From Eublepharis macularius (taxonomy: Eukaryota > Chordata > Lepidosauria > Squamata > Eublepharidae), in the NCBI RefSeq assembly GCF_028583425.1, contig NC_072801.1, positions 23,270,001 to 23,334,000 on the forward strand: a stretch of 64,000 bases of DNA, written 5' to 3'. A program made the translations under genes and the position numbers. Position 1 is the first letter of the stretch; every line of letters begins with the position of its first letter. Positions 1 through 13,000 of this stretch are shown piece by piece. Below the pieces are notes generated by a model. It did not search any database and had not been told where the DNA came from. It saw nothing but the letters and a program-made list of their open reading frames with translations.

Positions 1-480
1 TGAAATAATAATAGTCTACAATCAGAGATAGGGATAGGCAGAAGCATAAGCATAACCAAGCAATTAGTAACAGTTAATAATAAAATTAATAAACATTCAG
101 CAATCAGGTGCGGCTATATGCTTGGATTTAACTTTATAAATTTCTGCTAGAAATTTTGCAACACTTAAAGTAACACAAGGGTTATGATCTTCTAAAAGGT
201 GAACTAAAATTCCTCCTTTAATAGAATTATTATACTGAAGGTATTTAGTTAAAAATTGTTTGTGTAACAGACCAAAGAGAGGGCATTCTAGAATTATGTG
301 TTGAGGACTCCTAATTCACAAAGGCATATCCTGTTTTGGATGGGTACTTGACTGAACCTGCCAGAGAGCACCATTGATGGAAAGGCGTTTAAACGTGCTA
401 AGGTAAATATTCAGCGCTGAGATGGGATGTCCAGAGCTGAGAGATAGTGTGGCATCATTCCTTGCCTTTGGCATATGCCT
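1..480 (-). mobile_element. Non-LTR retrotransposon ORF2 C-terminal remnant
   Basis: On the minus strand a decayed frame with a frameshift reads HPISALNIYLSTFKRLSING, then a zinc-knuckle-like C-x-C...H...C segment (QHIILECPLFGLL) and ends VAKFLAEIYKV...IAAPD before a stop and an AT-rich 3' tail. The same style of C-terminus (VAKFLY...ILPDK) appears at 4525-4665 on the plus strand, and a related cysteine/histidine motif lies in the element at 40430-43440. The clade is not assigned. Confidence 0.55.
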
Positions 481-932
481 AAGTTGGCTGCAGAACAGAC
501 AGGGGGAAGTAGGGGGAACATCTCTTGGAGTTCATGTTCCATAAGTAAAGACAATTTTTATAAAGCTGGTCAACTATCTCAGAAATGGAGGGAGGTGGTT
601 CTGTGACAGCACAAGTCCCAGCAGAACCAAGTTTTCCTGTGCATGACCAGGGACTGAAAATGGGACCAAAAGCCCTCCCAACACCAGCCTTCAGTAGACC
701 AATCCTACTTCTTCCATTCTTTGAATAAGATGTTTCCAAAAATGGGAGCAGTTGCTGAGAAGACTGTTGAGAACTACCCTGCATGAACACATTCAGCCCA
801 GACCTAAAGAGGGCGCCATCAGGAGTAGCCATTGTGTAGATTTCCTCTGATGAACAAAGTCCATACACTGGGGGAACCCTTTGCTAGTAATCTACAATAA
901 AAGTCATAAAGGACGAGCCAAGAATATCATAC
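1..932 (-). other. PRKAR1B intron (left-most, partial)
   Basis: Intron downstream of coding exon 3. The first ~480 bases hold a LINE ORF2 remnant (separate entry). Bases 480-930 include an open minus-strand frame of 129 codons that has no recognisable family and is not matched by PRKAR1B protein; I treat it as chance. Confidence 0.7.
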
Positions 933-1024
933 CTTCTCTCATTATCATCAAGATGGGCAAACAGAACATTCTTGGAGATGGCCTTTGCTAGGGCAGTCAT
1001 GGTCTTATAGTCCTTTGGTATCAC
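933..1024 (-). CDS. PRKAR1B: PRKAR1B coding exon 3 (start of cAMP-binding domain A)
   Basis: 92 nt encoding [20 protein letters not shown] and then [10 protein letters not shown] plus two bases. The acceptor is CTCCAG and the donor GTATGA. This is the N3A helical motif region of domain A and is essentially identical to mammalian RI-beta. The exon was too short and too split to appear as an open frame of its own. The next exon (DIFDAMF... in the human protein) is beyond the left edge. Confidence 0.95.
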
Positions 1025-4000
1025 CTGGAGTGGAGGAGAGAAAGAGAAAGTGATAAGGCAGACAGAATTTTATTATGATTGGAGGGAATGATGGAAGGGG
1101 AGGGAAGGAGGCATGGTATAGCCCGATTGTACTGGGAATATGGCTTAGATCATAACATACTCTAGTTATGCACATGTATTCTGGTGAACTGTGGATGAAC
1201 TTCAATGTAGTTTGATAGCTGGTTGTATAACAACACAGATGTTCCTTCTATCTTTGACAGCCAATTAAAACAGTAGACAGTGGTAGACAAATGATTCTTT
1301 AATTACTAGAATGGACTAATCATAGCCTGCTCAGTTAACTTTTTGTCAGCTTCTAAAGATTTATGAAGCTTATCTTGCACCTGTACCAGAGAATTACTTT
1401 TGGCTTTGGTAGAATGTCACATGACTGAAAATCTGAAGAATGAGCTAAATCTAAGATGAACCATACTTTTATATTGTCACATGTGAAAGATCTTATATGT
1501 CTTTGTAGATACCACATGTAAACTCATATGCCACCCAGATGAGAGGTTTTGATGAAAGAAATCCCATGAAGATTTAGGTGAGAAATATATTTGTGTGGCT
1601 ATTGAAAATTCAGTGCATTTCAAAGTCGATTGATTATGATCTGAGTTCAAATCAACCATACATCTACTTGAGAGAGGTTAAGAGAACCTTTATTGCACGT
1701 ATTTGTTTGTTAACTATGGGTTTCATTTTAATAATCCTTTATATTTTAGTCTCTTGCTTAATTAAAAAGATTAGAATTTATTTCAATAAATATTAAACTC
1801 TAAAGAAGTCCCTATGTGCCTTGATGGAAAGTGTTAAAACAAGAAGAACCCATATAAATTATTCGTACTAAGTAACCGGTTCTTTCAAGAAAGATCGCTG
1901 TTTTTAGGCCTCATTATCAAAGCCCTCTGAGCTATTCAGAATTGGTATATAAATCTCAGAACTGGAGGGTTTGGAAGCTTTAATGAGGCACAGATAAAAC
2001 TTTCTTTTATGCAATCTTGTCAAATCTCAGTAGCTAAGCAGGGTCAGTACTTGGATGGGTGACCACCAAGGAAGACTGCAGAGGAAGGTAATGGCAAACC
2101 ACCTCTGCTTCTCACTTACCTTGAAAGCTCCTTACTGGGTTGCCATAAGTCAGTTGCAACTTGACAGCATGTACTTACATAATAATCAATTTTTAATTTA
2201 TTTTATTGGTGTTATTTATAGTTTGCCTTGCTCTCTGAAACTCAAGGTAGATGAAATACAGTAACATTGGTTTGATATCGGTTTGGATATTGGCTTGAAT
2301 GTAGATTGAAGTATGGCTCCAATTTTAATCGAGAAAAACACTAAACAGATCATGTATTTGTCAAATAACAAATTAATCTAGCAATTAAAAAAAACCTATC
2401 TGGGACTGGTAGCAAAACATCTAATGGGGTTATTAAGAAAAGTGGAACGGAAAATAATTATGTAGCTGGCATGGCCTTATAGAGTTTTATTTTTACAGAT
2501 GTATCATAAGCAGCAAGATGCATTAATCTGTTATCTCGCTGTCTTGAATAAGACTGCCAGCAAGATTTTGTTCAGATCCCTATGGATCTGACTCTGCATT
2601 TCAAAACCAGTTTGGGATCCCTCAGGGCCTGTTTCCACAACCACCTCTCCATGAGATGGCTATCACTCAATTCACCCTGGTAGTTGTGTGAAAACTTTGC
2701 ACAGGCTGGAATGCTGCATGTGTTAGAGCTGATAAATGGTGTGCCAGGATCATCCCACACATTACAGAGGCGGACTTAATCATATAATCTGGGAGACAGT
2801 GTTATGTAGCGGTCAGAGTGTCAGACTGGGATCTGGAAGGCCCATGATCAAATCCCTCCCCTGTCATGGAAACTCACTGGGTGACCTTGCACCAGTCACA
2901 CTCACCCAGCCTAGCCTACCTTACAAGGTTGTTGTGGCGATATAATGGAGGAAAATGATGGGAGCTGCTTTGGGTGCCCACTGGGCAGAAAGTTCAGGTA
3001 TCAATAAAATACATTTGTTTTTTAAACTTATACTCTATTTTCCACCCACAGGCCTTCAGCTTACATATGGAAGTATGAAACATATAATAATATAATAACA
3101 TTCGATTTATATACCACACTTCAGGACAACTTAATGCCCAGAGCGGTTTACAATGTGTGCCGTTATTATCCCCACAACAAAACACCCAGTGAGGTGGGTG
3201 GGGCTGAAAGAGCTCCAGAGAACTGTGACTAGCCCAAGGTCACCCAGCTGGCTTCAAGCGGAGGAGTGGGGAATCAAACTTGGCTCTCCAGATTAGAGTC
3301 CTGTGCTCTTAACCACTACACCAAACTGGCTCTCATACGAATGAAAGTTAAAACAGACTTAAATATCATGAACATATCATGAAATCAGCAACCCCCCTAA
3401 ACTAATCCATAAGTAAAGGTAAAGCACCAAGTCATTACTGACCCATAGGGGGACATCACATCATGACGTTTTCTTGGCAGACTTTTTACGTGGTCGTTTG
3501 CCATTGCCTTCCTCAGTCATCTACACTTTACCCCCAGGAAACTGGGTACTCATTTTCCCTCTAACAGGATACTAATCCATAGTTAGAGATAATTAAATGC
3601 ATGCCAAGTGAATATATACTTGGGGCAGTTCTTCAGTCCTTGCAATTAACATGGTTATGTTAAAACAGTATTTAACTAGGACTGCAACACACAACTGATT
3701 TTTTTTGCCTAAGAAGGTGCCCATGAAGAATTTTTAAATGGTTTACTTTTTTAAAAAATGCAAATACTTGCAGAAACTGCAATGGGCAAGCACTTTTTAA
3801 AAAGAGGCATTCTCTCCCACACAAGAGGGAGAGAAAACAGGGAATGCCTTTTCTCTAATCATGCTGGCTGAGACATGGGTGTGCATGATCTAAAAAACAA
3901 AGGAAAGGGGGGGGGTCCTTCAGAACTCTTGTATTTCTCCTCATATCTAAACTTACACTAATTTATTCTTATTACTTAATTGATCGACAAAAAATAACCA

Positions 4001-7000
4001 CAACAATAAAAAATATAATATGCCATACAATGATCCAACCAAGAGTGTTTTGTTCAGGTGGCTGCCTTTAATAATAACAAAAGGCAACATCTGTACGCAA
4101 CTTCACTTCTTCAATTTCTCCACAGGCCACATGCCAAACCAAGCCATTTGTAACTATTATCTGAGGATTACCTTTCTAACATAAGAAACAGCATCTTCTT
4201 CGGTATACACCTCAGCGCTGACGCCTCCTCGTCTACGCCGTACTTTGACCACTGGATTTGGAGGTGGAGGAGATATCTCGTCATCATGAGACTCTGCCTG
4301 AGAACCAGATTTCTGCCAAGCCTGAATCTGTTTGCCTTCTTCCTGTTAGAGGGAAAGAGAAATGGAAAACATCTCCCTTCACTAGGAAGTCTTGGTGAAA
4401 ATGCACGCATTTATATCCCCTAGCTGAAGCGAAGCTTGGGAACATGTCACGGTTTTCTTGCTCCAAAACTTTCCCATGTTTTTCTCCAGTGCTCTTTTTA
4501 TCTGGCGCCATGCCAGGATCTTCTACATCCTGTATGAGCCCAACTTTCAGAGTTTTCTGATGATTTTAAGGTTCAGTTTCTGCTTGACAACCCAGATGGG
4601 GAAATAACTGAAATAGTAGCAAAGTTTCTCTACAGTGCCACGGCTATACTCCCTGACAAGTAATATTCTGTACTGGTTTTGCTACACTGTTGCCCTGTTC
4701 CTATCTGTAATTTTAATCTCATTTTGTATGGAGTTTCTGTATTTAAAATTTTATATTTTATATATGTCAATAAAGGCTTGCTTGCTTGCTCCCAAACCAG
4801 GTTTGCTGTTTCTTTTGCAAGACCCTCCCATTGTTTCTGCAAAGCTTGTCACCGGGGATCAGATGGCACCATAAGTCTGGGTAAGACTGTGATGTGCAAT
4901 ACAGTCTGTCCCCCCTGCCTGAGCTAATAGTTGTTCAGCATGGAAACTTCCCAGAGTTTCCATGCTAAAAGAAACCCTGATTGATCCAGTTTCTATTGTG
5001 GCACCCTCTTCCCCAGTTTCGTGTCCCCAACAGAACCCACCTCTCTGAACAACTATTAGCCCAGGTAGGGGGGACAGACTGTACTGTACATTTCTTTTTT
5101 CCCCAACGGCACCTGGATGGGAGACTTTGATCCAGAAAATGACACAAGGCAAAAGATTCACAAATGGACACACACATTTGTCTGCCCCAGCTTCATAACA
5201 CTGACTCAAATTCCCCACCCCACCCCCCAGTCACATTTTTACATTAAAGAAAACATTACAAGATCTGTTCATGGATCTGCCACCTAACATACGGCTTGAT
5301 CCTAAGTTTTTATTGGTCTCTCACCTTTGATTATGAATTTTGGGAGACAAAATTGAACATTGCTACGCAAGCATGAGAGCAAGATTAGAGTCCAGCAGCA
5401 CCTTAAAAACCAACAAGATTTCCATGGTCTAAGCTTTTGAGGGTCAAAGCTCCCTCTGTCAAGATCTTGCTGGTCTTTAAGACTTTTATTCTTGCTCTTC
5501 TACTGCAGACCAAAACAGCTACCGCCTGAAACGTTCTTCATGGAATACAAACTTCTGGGTTACTTTCAGAGAGATTAGGAGCTGAAGAAAGTATCTGGAT
5601 GGAGAGGTGGGGAGGAAAAGACTCATAAAATTTATCTACTGATTGATTTATCCCACCCTTTTTATCCCACCAAGGAGCTCAGGGTGATGTATCCTCCTCC
5701 TCTCCTCTATTTTATCCTCACAACAACAGCCCTGTGAGGAAGGTTAGGCTGAGAGACACACAGAAGTGAGGTGGATTAGGATGAAAGGGCACCATGTGCC
5801 AATGCCAAATTGCTACAAAATAGTAGAATGAGGAGATATTTAATTCCTCATTCCTGCCCCCCCTTCCTTCCACAGTCTGGAAACCTGGGAGCGGGGACAG
5901 CAGCACTTATTTTCTAAAATGAAGGGGCTTGGAAACCATCCCTCATGATCCAAGGTATGTGTGGACTACTTGTGGCTTCTTCACTCTGACCAAAAGGCAC
6001 TTTGCAGAAGCTCAGAGGCACCCTTTTATTAAGATCCACACATTCCAGAATGTCACATGCTTGGGACTTCCTGTGACAGCCAGTTCAGACAGTTTTCTAG
6101 CTGAAGTTCTTAAAGATGCGCTACTGTAAAATCTCCACTGTGCTGGAGAATGAACCTGACTTATTCTGGATCAGAACACCCAGTCCTTCACACCCAGCTA
6201 CCGTTCACCCTGACCGCAGGCTCCATCCTCATCTCATAACCCTGAGACTCTTCCAAAGGGCAATTCAGACATGGTACTATCTGCACACAAAACAGAGTTC
6301 TACCACAGAATTACAGCTGAGTCTAGAACGGACCCCTAGTGTGTCAAGCCAGGGATCAACTCCAGCATCTGTCTTTCTAACAGAACCGCATTTCTTGCCT
6401 GTTTCTGTTTAGCGGTTCCATTGGGTGTCTCTTTAGGTGCTTCGTTAGGCCTCTGGTGGGTCACGGCTGGGATCAACGCCTGCGTCTGTCTTTCTAACAA
6501 AGCTGTATTTCCTGCCTGTTTCTCTTTAGGGGTTTCATTGGGTGTTTCTTTAGGTGCCTGGTTAGGCAACCGTGTAACATTGCCCATGACTTGGTCCTGA
6601 TGATGTATGTGCTTAAGAAGGAGCACACCACCATGTGTCCAAGTGCTATGTCACAAAACATATTGTGATATCATCACAAGTCACTTGAGAGGTATAACTC
6701 AAACAGTAGTTCCCCTCCCCTATGATATGAGGCCACCACTGCTATCTAACCCTGACTAGGATCAGGCACATGTAGGCCTGCCAACTCCAGATGGGGCCTA
6801 GAGATCACTCAGAATTACATTTGGTCTCCAGACAACAGAGATCAGTTCCCCTGGAGAAAATGGCCGCTTCAAAGGGTGAACTCTGTGGCATCTCATCCTC
6901 ACTGAACTCCCTCCACTCCCTGCCCAGGCTCCACCCTCAAATTTCCAGGAATTCCCCAGCCTGGAGTTAGCAACCCTACCTGAAGCTGACACAGCGCGAA

Positions 7001-10000
7001 CCTATAAACAGTCTAACATCTATTTAGGCTGTGAGCTACAGAGCTCCTGGACCTAGGTGGACAGTGGTTAGGGCTGCCAGGTTCAGGTTGAGAAATTCCT
7101 GGAGATTTTGGTGGTGGAGCATAGAGAGGGCAGGGTTTGGGGAGGGGAGAGGCCTCAGTGGGATATAATGCCCTAAAGTTCACCCTTCAAAGTAGCCATT
7201 TTCTCCAGGGGAACTGATCTCTTTGGCCTGGAGATCAGTTGTAATTAGGGTTGCCAGCCTCCAGGTAGCGGATGGAGATTTCCTGGAATTACAACTGATC
7301 TCCAGGCCACAGAGATCAGTTCACCTGGAGAAAATGGCTACTTTGGGGGGGTGGGCTCTATGGAATTATGCCATGCCAAGGTCCTTTCTCTCTCCAAACC
7401 CCACTTTCACCAGGTTTCAACCCCTAGATCTCTTCCCAACTTGGAGCTGGCAAACCTAGTTGTAATTCCGGGAGATCTCCAGCTACCACCTGGAGGCTGG
7501 CATCTCTAATAATGGCACCTCACTCAACAAAGGGTTACCACGTGCATTCTCCTCCCAGTGTGGATTCAGCGAGACCCAGTTTCTGCACTCTTAAAGGGAT
7601 TTTGGTCTGAACCCCCTCAAAGCCCCCGAGTGCATTTTACTTCCTTCACTCCCTGTCGCAGACAGTCCTGTAGTCCCTTTCCAGGTCCTTTCTGCTCTGC
7701 TATCACACTGACAAGGCAATTTAGGAAGTGTGAGTCTACCAAATAGGATGAGCGGAGGAGGGAACAGCTCGGGTATCGATGGCAGACATGTGGCTAATTA
7801 TCATCTTAATCAGCCGGTTATATTTACACAGGAAATGAGTTATGGTTAGCTCATCGGTGGTAACATGAGAGAGAAAGAGTAGGGTACATTAAACGGTTGT
7901 CCTAGTTTAATGGCACGTTCCCAAAACATTAAGAGCTTGTAAGAAAAACACATGATTAATATATTGGTTGCCAGTGGTTCCTGGGCCCATCTGAGTAAAC
8001 CAGTCCCGGATAGTGCTTTGGATCAGCAACAGGAGTAATGTAATAACATAAGCCAGCTTCCAAAGAATGGTGCAATGAGTTCCATACGCCCAAGGAAAGT
8101 TTAGGCTTCGGCTGTCAAATAGACTCCTCCCGATATTTTCAGCCCATCTGTTATTACTAGAATACCCAGGGCTTTTTTTCTGGGAAAAGAGGTGGTAGAA
8201 CTCAGTGGGTTGCCATTGGAGAAAATGGTCACATGGCAGGTGCCCCCCCCCCGATCTCCAGACAGAGGGGTGTTTAGATTGCCGTCCGCGCCGCTCAGCA
8301 GCACGGAGGGCAATCTAAACTCCCCTCTGTCTGGAGATCAGGGGGTGGGGCCACCAGCCATGTGACCATTTTCAAGAGGTTCCAGAACTCCGTTCCACCG
8401 CGTTCCTGCTGAAAAAAAGCCCTGAGAATACCTATGAAATTGATAGGTAATCCATTCAGGACAGCAGCTCTCCAAAGAGATGCTGGCAATTGAACCCTGG
8501 ACCTTCTGCATGCAAAGCAGGTGGTCTACCAAGGAGAGACAGCCCCTCACACTGTGCTGAGCTCATGGCTCTGCCTCCCCTTCTTCCTATGATGGCAGTT
8601 TAGAGGGCCCATGCTGCAACCTAGGGGTTAAAAGTCTATTCCAGTCCTGGAAAGGCTGAAGGCTATCAACTTAGGGGAATCTGTGGCTCATTTTTTCAAA
8701 AAATCAAGTCAGTTTTAAAGTAGCTCTTTGGATCTCTGCCTTCAAACACCTGGACCATTTCTCCTAGTTTTCCATTTCCTCTGCCACTGTTCAGGCATTC
8801 ACTGTGTGAGCTGTATGATTTCAAACAAATGACTTATTTTATTCTCACTGAGGCAAGAACAGTACTGTGTATCCCAATGAAGTTCCACAGCAAGCATTCT
8901 TTGCTTTACAACATGTAAAGGAAAGCCAGATTTTCAAAGGGCAGCTTTACCTCCGGTTGGTTAATGAAATAGCCAAATAATGCACATTTGCACTGCACCC
9001 TTAACTCCAATACAGTTTGAATAAACAGCACCAAAGCATACCACAGCAAAGGGGTTGGGATATCAAGAGCTCTAGAAGGGAAACAGAGGAATCTTAATAG
9101 CTACAGCCAGGTCACTGAATGGGAAAAGTTCACTTAACTAAAGGAGAGTTTCTCTATGAGTATTTGTACTTCAAACAGAGGCGAATTATCCTAGGGAAAC
9201 GCCATCCTAATTATTATTATTAACATCTATTATTATGTTGTCAATTATACTAATTTGACCCCAATCACAAGTATGGCCCTCTTAGGCAGATGCTCAGTTT
9301 TGGCAATTAGAAACATCAGTTTCCCCACATTCTCCATTGCTGAGATTCTGAAGATCAATCAGAGGCCCCTGGAGATAACTGAAAGGAAGCCATGAACGTA
9401 CATGGGTCAGCTATCAGTCTGAGTATTGTTTTAGTAACGAAAAGCCAATGTATAAATCTTCTGCAAATGCATACATTGGTGCTGTAAATTTTCCTCTCTT
9501 CCCTCCCATCCCCCCAAATCCCATGGCATGCAAGCTCACGCAAATAAATCTCTTCAGTTGCTGCAAAGGTGTACCAAAATTTAAAAAAGCACAGAGCAAC
9601 CCAAACTTTCCAAAAAAAAAAAATGTGTGAATATTACTGTACCTCTAGAACTGCAGTTAAGGATTGCTGACCAACAAAATCAACCATGCTTCAGGAATTG
9701 CAGACTCCAGAAGAGTAGGTTTAGAGCAAGCACCAGAGTTATCTGCTTCTGACTGAAGGATTTTTACACACACCTAGAGGGTTCCTGCCAAACGCCCGTA
9801 AGGCACGTCATCTTAAAATCCTCCAGTGAAAATGAATTCTACAACAGCTCCCAAATCTACGGAGACTTCACAATATTTGGAATTTAGCTGGCTCAATGCA
9901 ATAAACACACAGCCCCCCCTCCTTTCCAGACGCTCAGCGGCAAAGCTGAGACTCTATCCTGCTACGAGAGCTCATCTATTTTGTAGATCAACGGTTGTGT

Positions 10001-13000
10001 AAGTGTAGAAAAGGCTATCGTACTGAGCTGGCTAACCAGATGGGCTGACCTCGACACATCTATACAGCAAATATTTCCACCGCAAATGATTTCCATTCCC
10101 TATCTATCATTTTTAATAGATTCTAGAGACTCTCCATAAAGCATGTCATGCTTTTTAAGGCCTTTTAACCTTCCTTCCCCCCATTACACTTCCCTCCAGT
10201 CTCTCATTTCTCCCTCTTCTTGACGTGTGACACACATCCTAGACAATCTCCTAGTCCCTCCTCTAATAAACAGTCTTCAAACCGGTCCAGAATACTAATT
10301 ATTCTCCTTTCCATGCAGAAGGATGGAACCGGGAAGTTTTTTTTTAATTAGGATAGAAAAATCAACAATTATTAAAAAGGTAAAAGCAATAATTAGCCAA
10401 GGGTATCTAAATAGCAAATGAAAAAATATGTTCAGGAAGATGCATGGAAACAAACATTTATATCCTTCTGGAAAAAATAACTCTATCCTCACCATGCATT
10501 GTTAGAACGAAATAATTTAAAAAAAAAAAGTTACCATATGGTTCATTTTAGAAAAAGAGACCTCTTCGTTACAAACTCACTCAGTGCAGATGTGACCTAC
10601 TAGACGTCCCATATGCCACTATTTGTCACCTAGGTTGGACATTCATTGCAGAACTCGGTACTGTAAGCACGAGAATTTACGGCATTCAGGAGTGAGCATT
10701 TAAAAAGCCACCCTCCATACATCCTGGGGATAAAGTGACACACAGACATGCACGCACGCACTTTCAAATAGCTGTACCAAATCTTTGAAAGGAGCAATAA
10801 ACCAGACTTTTCCCCCACAGTAGCCCTTTAAATAATCACCCCCAACCACCACATGCCATGAAGCCTTCTCCAGAACTCACTTCCAAATAAACATCACTCC
10901 TATCTTTAATATATATATAGTTGTCATGACAACAAGCTCTCATGCTCTCCTGGAATGAGAATGTAGATTTCTCAGCACTTCTCAGAAGTGCTGAGAAATC
11001 ATGAGTTAGTGATGGTCTCTTTTTCTGACCGCATTTAGGACACAAAGGTAGTAATAGTGATAGTAAACCTTGTGCAGCCGAAGCAGAAGAGAGACAAAGG
11101 GAGAGAGAGACATTACAAGCAAGGGGAAAAAAACTTTTGCAACACTTGTGCTAGTAAAATCCCACATATTGATCAACAGACCAATATCTCTTGGCGGACT
11201 CCACTGAAAAGCAATATATTTGAAATATCAGGCGATACATTAATACTATCTGTGCAGTTTGGATCTATGATTCCCACATGCAAATCTCTGCTGGAAGCTG
11301 CAGACCTCAAGCGAACATGGATGTGTGAACCAGCCCAACAGAAGCCCCGAAATCATTTGTGCCCAGACAGAGGGTTCCTTTGTTATCATGTATTTTTTAC
11401 CATAGTACCATTGTACTATGGTAGGATGAGTTTAAAAAGGATGAGTTTTAGCTCATTGCTGTATATTAGCCTCTGTAGATCCAGTGATCTTGCCGGACTG
11501 TGAAATCCGCTGTCTGTTTAAATTTTGCAGCCAGTTTTAAATGGCTTTTACCTACATGTTATTTATTGTATGTTGTATTGTGTTCTAATCGGGTTGTGAT
11601 CCACTCTGAGCCTGCATTGCGAGGAGAACAGACTATAAGTCTAATAAATAATAATAATATTTTTTTAAAGATTAAGTCCCTGTCCCAAGGAGCTTACAAT
11701 ATTAATTTCAACAGTGGGGAGAAGAACACTTGGGGGAAGAGGAGGGAGGACCATGGGAGAAGCATGTAAACATCAAGGGAGAATATATACTGGCATCGGT
11801 CATTTAAACCAGGGAGGTGTAGTGATCAGCATGGTGGCCCAGAGACAGTGAGGTCCAGGTTCAAATCTCCACAAAGTTTAGCAGATGATCTTCAACTATT
11901 CATGTGAGCCCAAACCTACCTCAGAGGACTGGTGTGAGGATAAAATGAAGGCAGGGATAACCTTGTAATTCCACCGTGAGCGCTTTGGAAGAAAGGTAGG
12001 CTAAAACTGCAATGCACTGGTGGGGAGGAAATTAAGGGCAGAGTCTGGCTAGGACTGAGGGCTTGATGGGGAGGCAGTCATAGGCCTTGATTTTGCCCCC
12101 TCCCCCTTTTAAACACTACATTGCAAGAAGGTATTTTCTGGCAGATCCACAAGAGTCTTTTCTCTCACTGCTTTTCCAAAGGCGGGGGCGAGGGGGAATC
12201 TTTCCCATCATTTCATCCGCTGACCTCCTCTGTCATCCTCTAAGAGGCTTCACCATGTGAAAACGAGACTTAAAGTAACGATATGGATTTTTTTTATAAC
12301 GTTCCGGGAAGAGCTTCAGAAGCAAACACGAGGCCATTAAAAATCACTTAAGTGTTCTCCAGTCGTCACAGTCATCGTCCCCCTCCCCCATGCCCAACGT
12401 TCTGAAATCACCACACGGAACAAGTTCAATGAGTACACCACCATCCTTCTCTTTTCAACAGGTTTAATCTTAAAAAAACAGAGAAAAAGATAGCCAACAG
12501 AACAATGCTAAACAGAGTTACATCGGTCCAACCCCCATTGACTTGAACAGACTTGGCAGGGAATAACTAGGGTTGCCAGCTCCAAGATGGGAAATTCTTG
12601 GAGATTCCTGGGGAAGCTAGGTTTTGGGGCAGGGAGCGACCTCAGCAGGGTATAAAAGCCCACCCTCCAAAAGAGTCATTTGCTCCAGGGGAACAGATCT
12701 CTGTATTTTGGAGGTCTGTTGTAATCCTGGGAGATCTCCAGGCCCCACCTGGACATTGGCAACTCTAGCCATGCAACTTTGCTTAGCACAGCATGGCCTG
12801 TTGTCCTGAACACAGTCTTATATCACTCTAATAAACGAAATCTGTTCAAGAGGTCTCAAGGGGTAGGGGTCTCAGACATCTTGTAGGACTCCCTGGGTAT
12901 GCAGAAAAAAAATGAGACTTTGTCTCCGGAAAGAACATCATGCGGATTGAGCATGCTCTAGAAGGAACAGAATGTTAACAGCAGTTGATGAACTGCCAAA

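Larger units (their letters stand above)
1025..4171 (-). other. PRKAR1B intron between coding exons 2 and 3
   Basis: About 3.1 kb. It holds a 5S-derived SINE (2012-2182), tRNA-derived SINEs in both orientations (2797-3010 and 3090-3335) and a further interspersed repeat (3412-3570). The remainder (1025-2000, 3600-4170) is AT-rich unique sequence with nothing I could identify. Confidence 0.8.

Noticed and set aside
479-868. 129-codon minus-strand ORF next to PRKAR1B exon 933-1024
   Set aside because: No similarity to RI-beta, no flanking splice sites in frame, no recognisable domain.
11399-11422. Small inverted repeat ACCATAGTAC...GTACTATGGT
   Set aside because: Only 10-bp arms, at a LINE border; frequent by chance at this scale.
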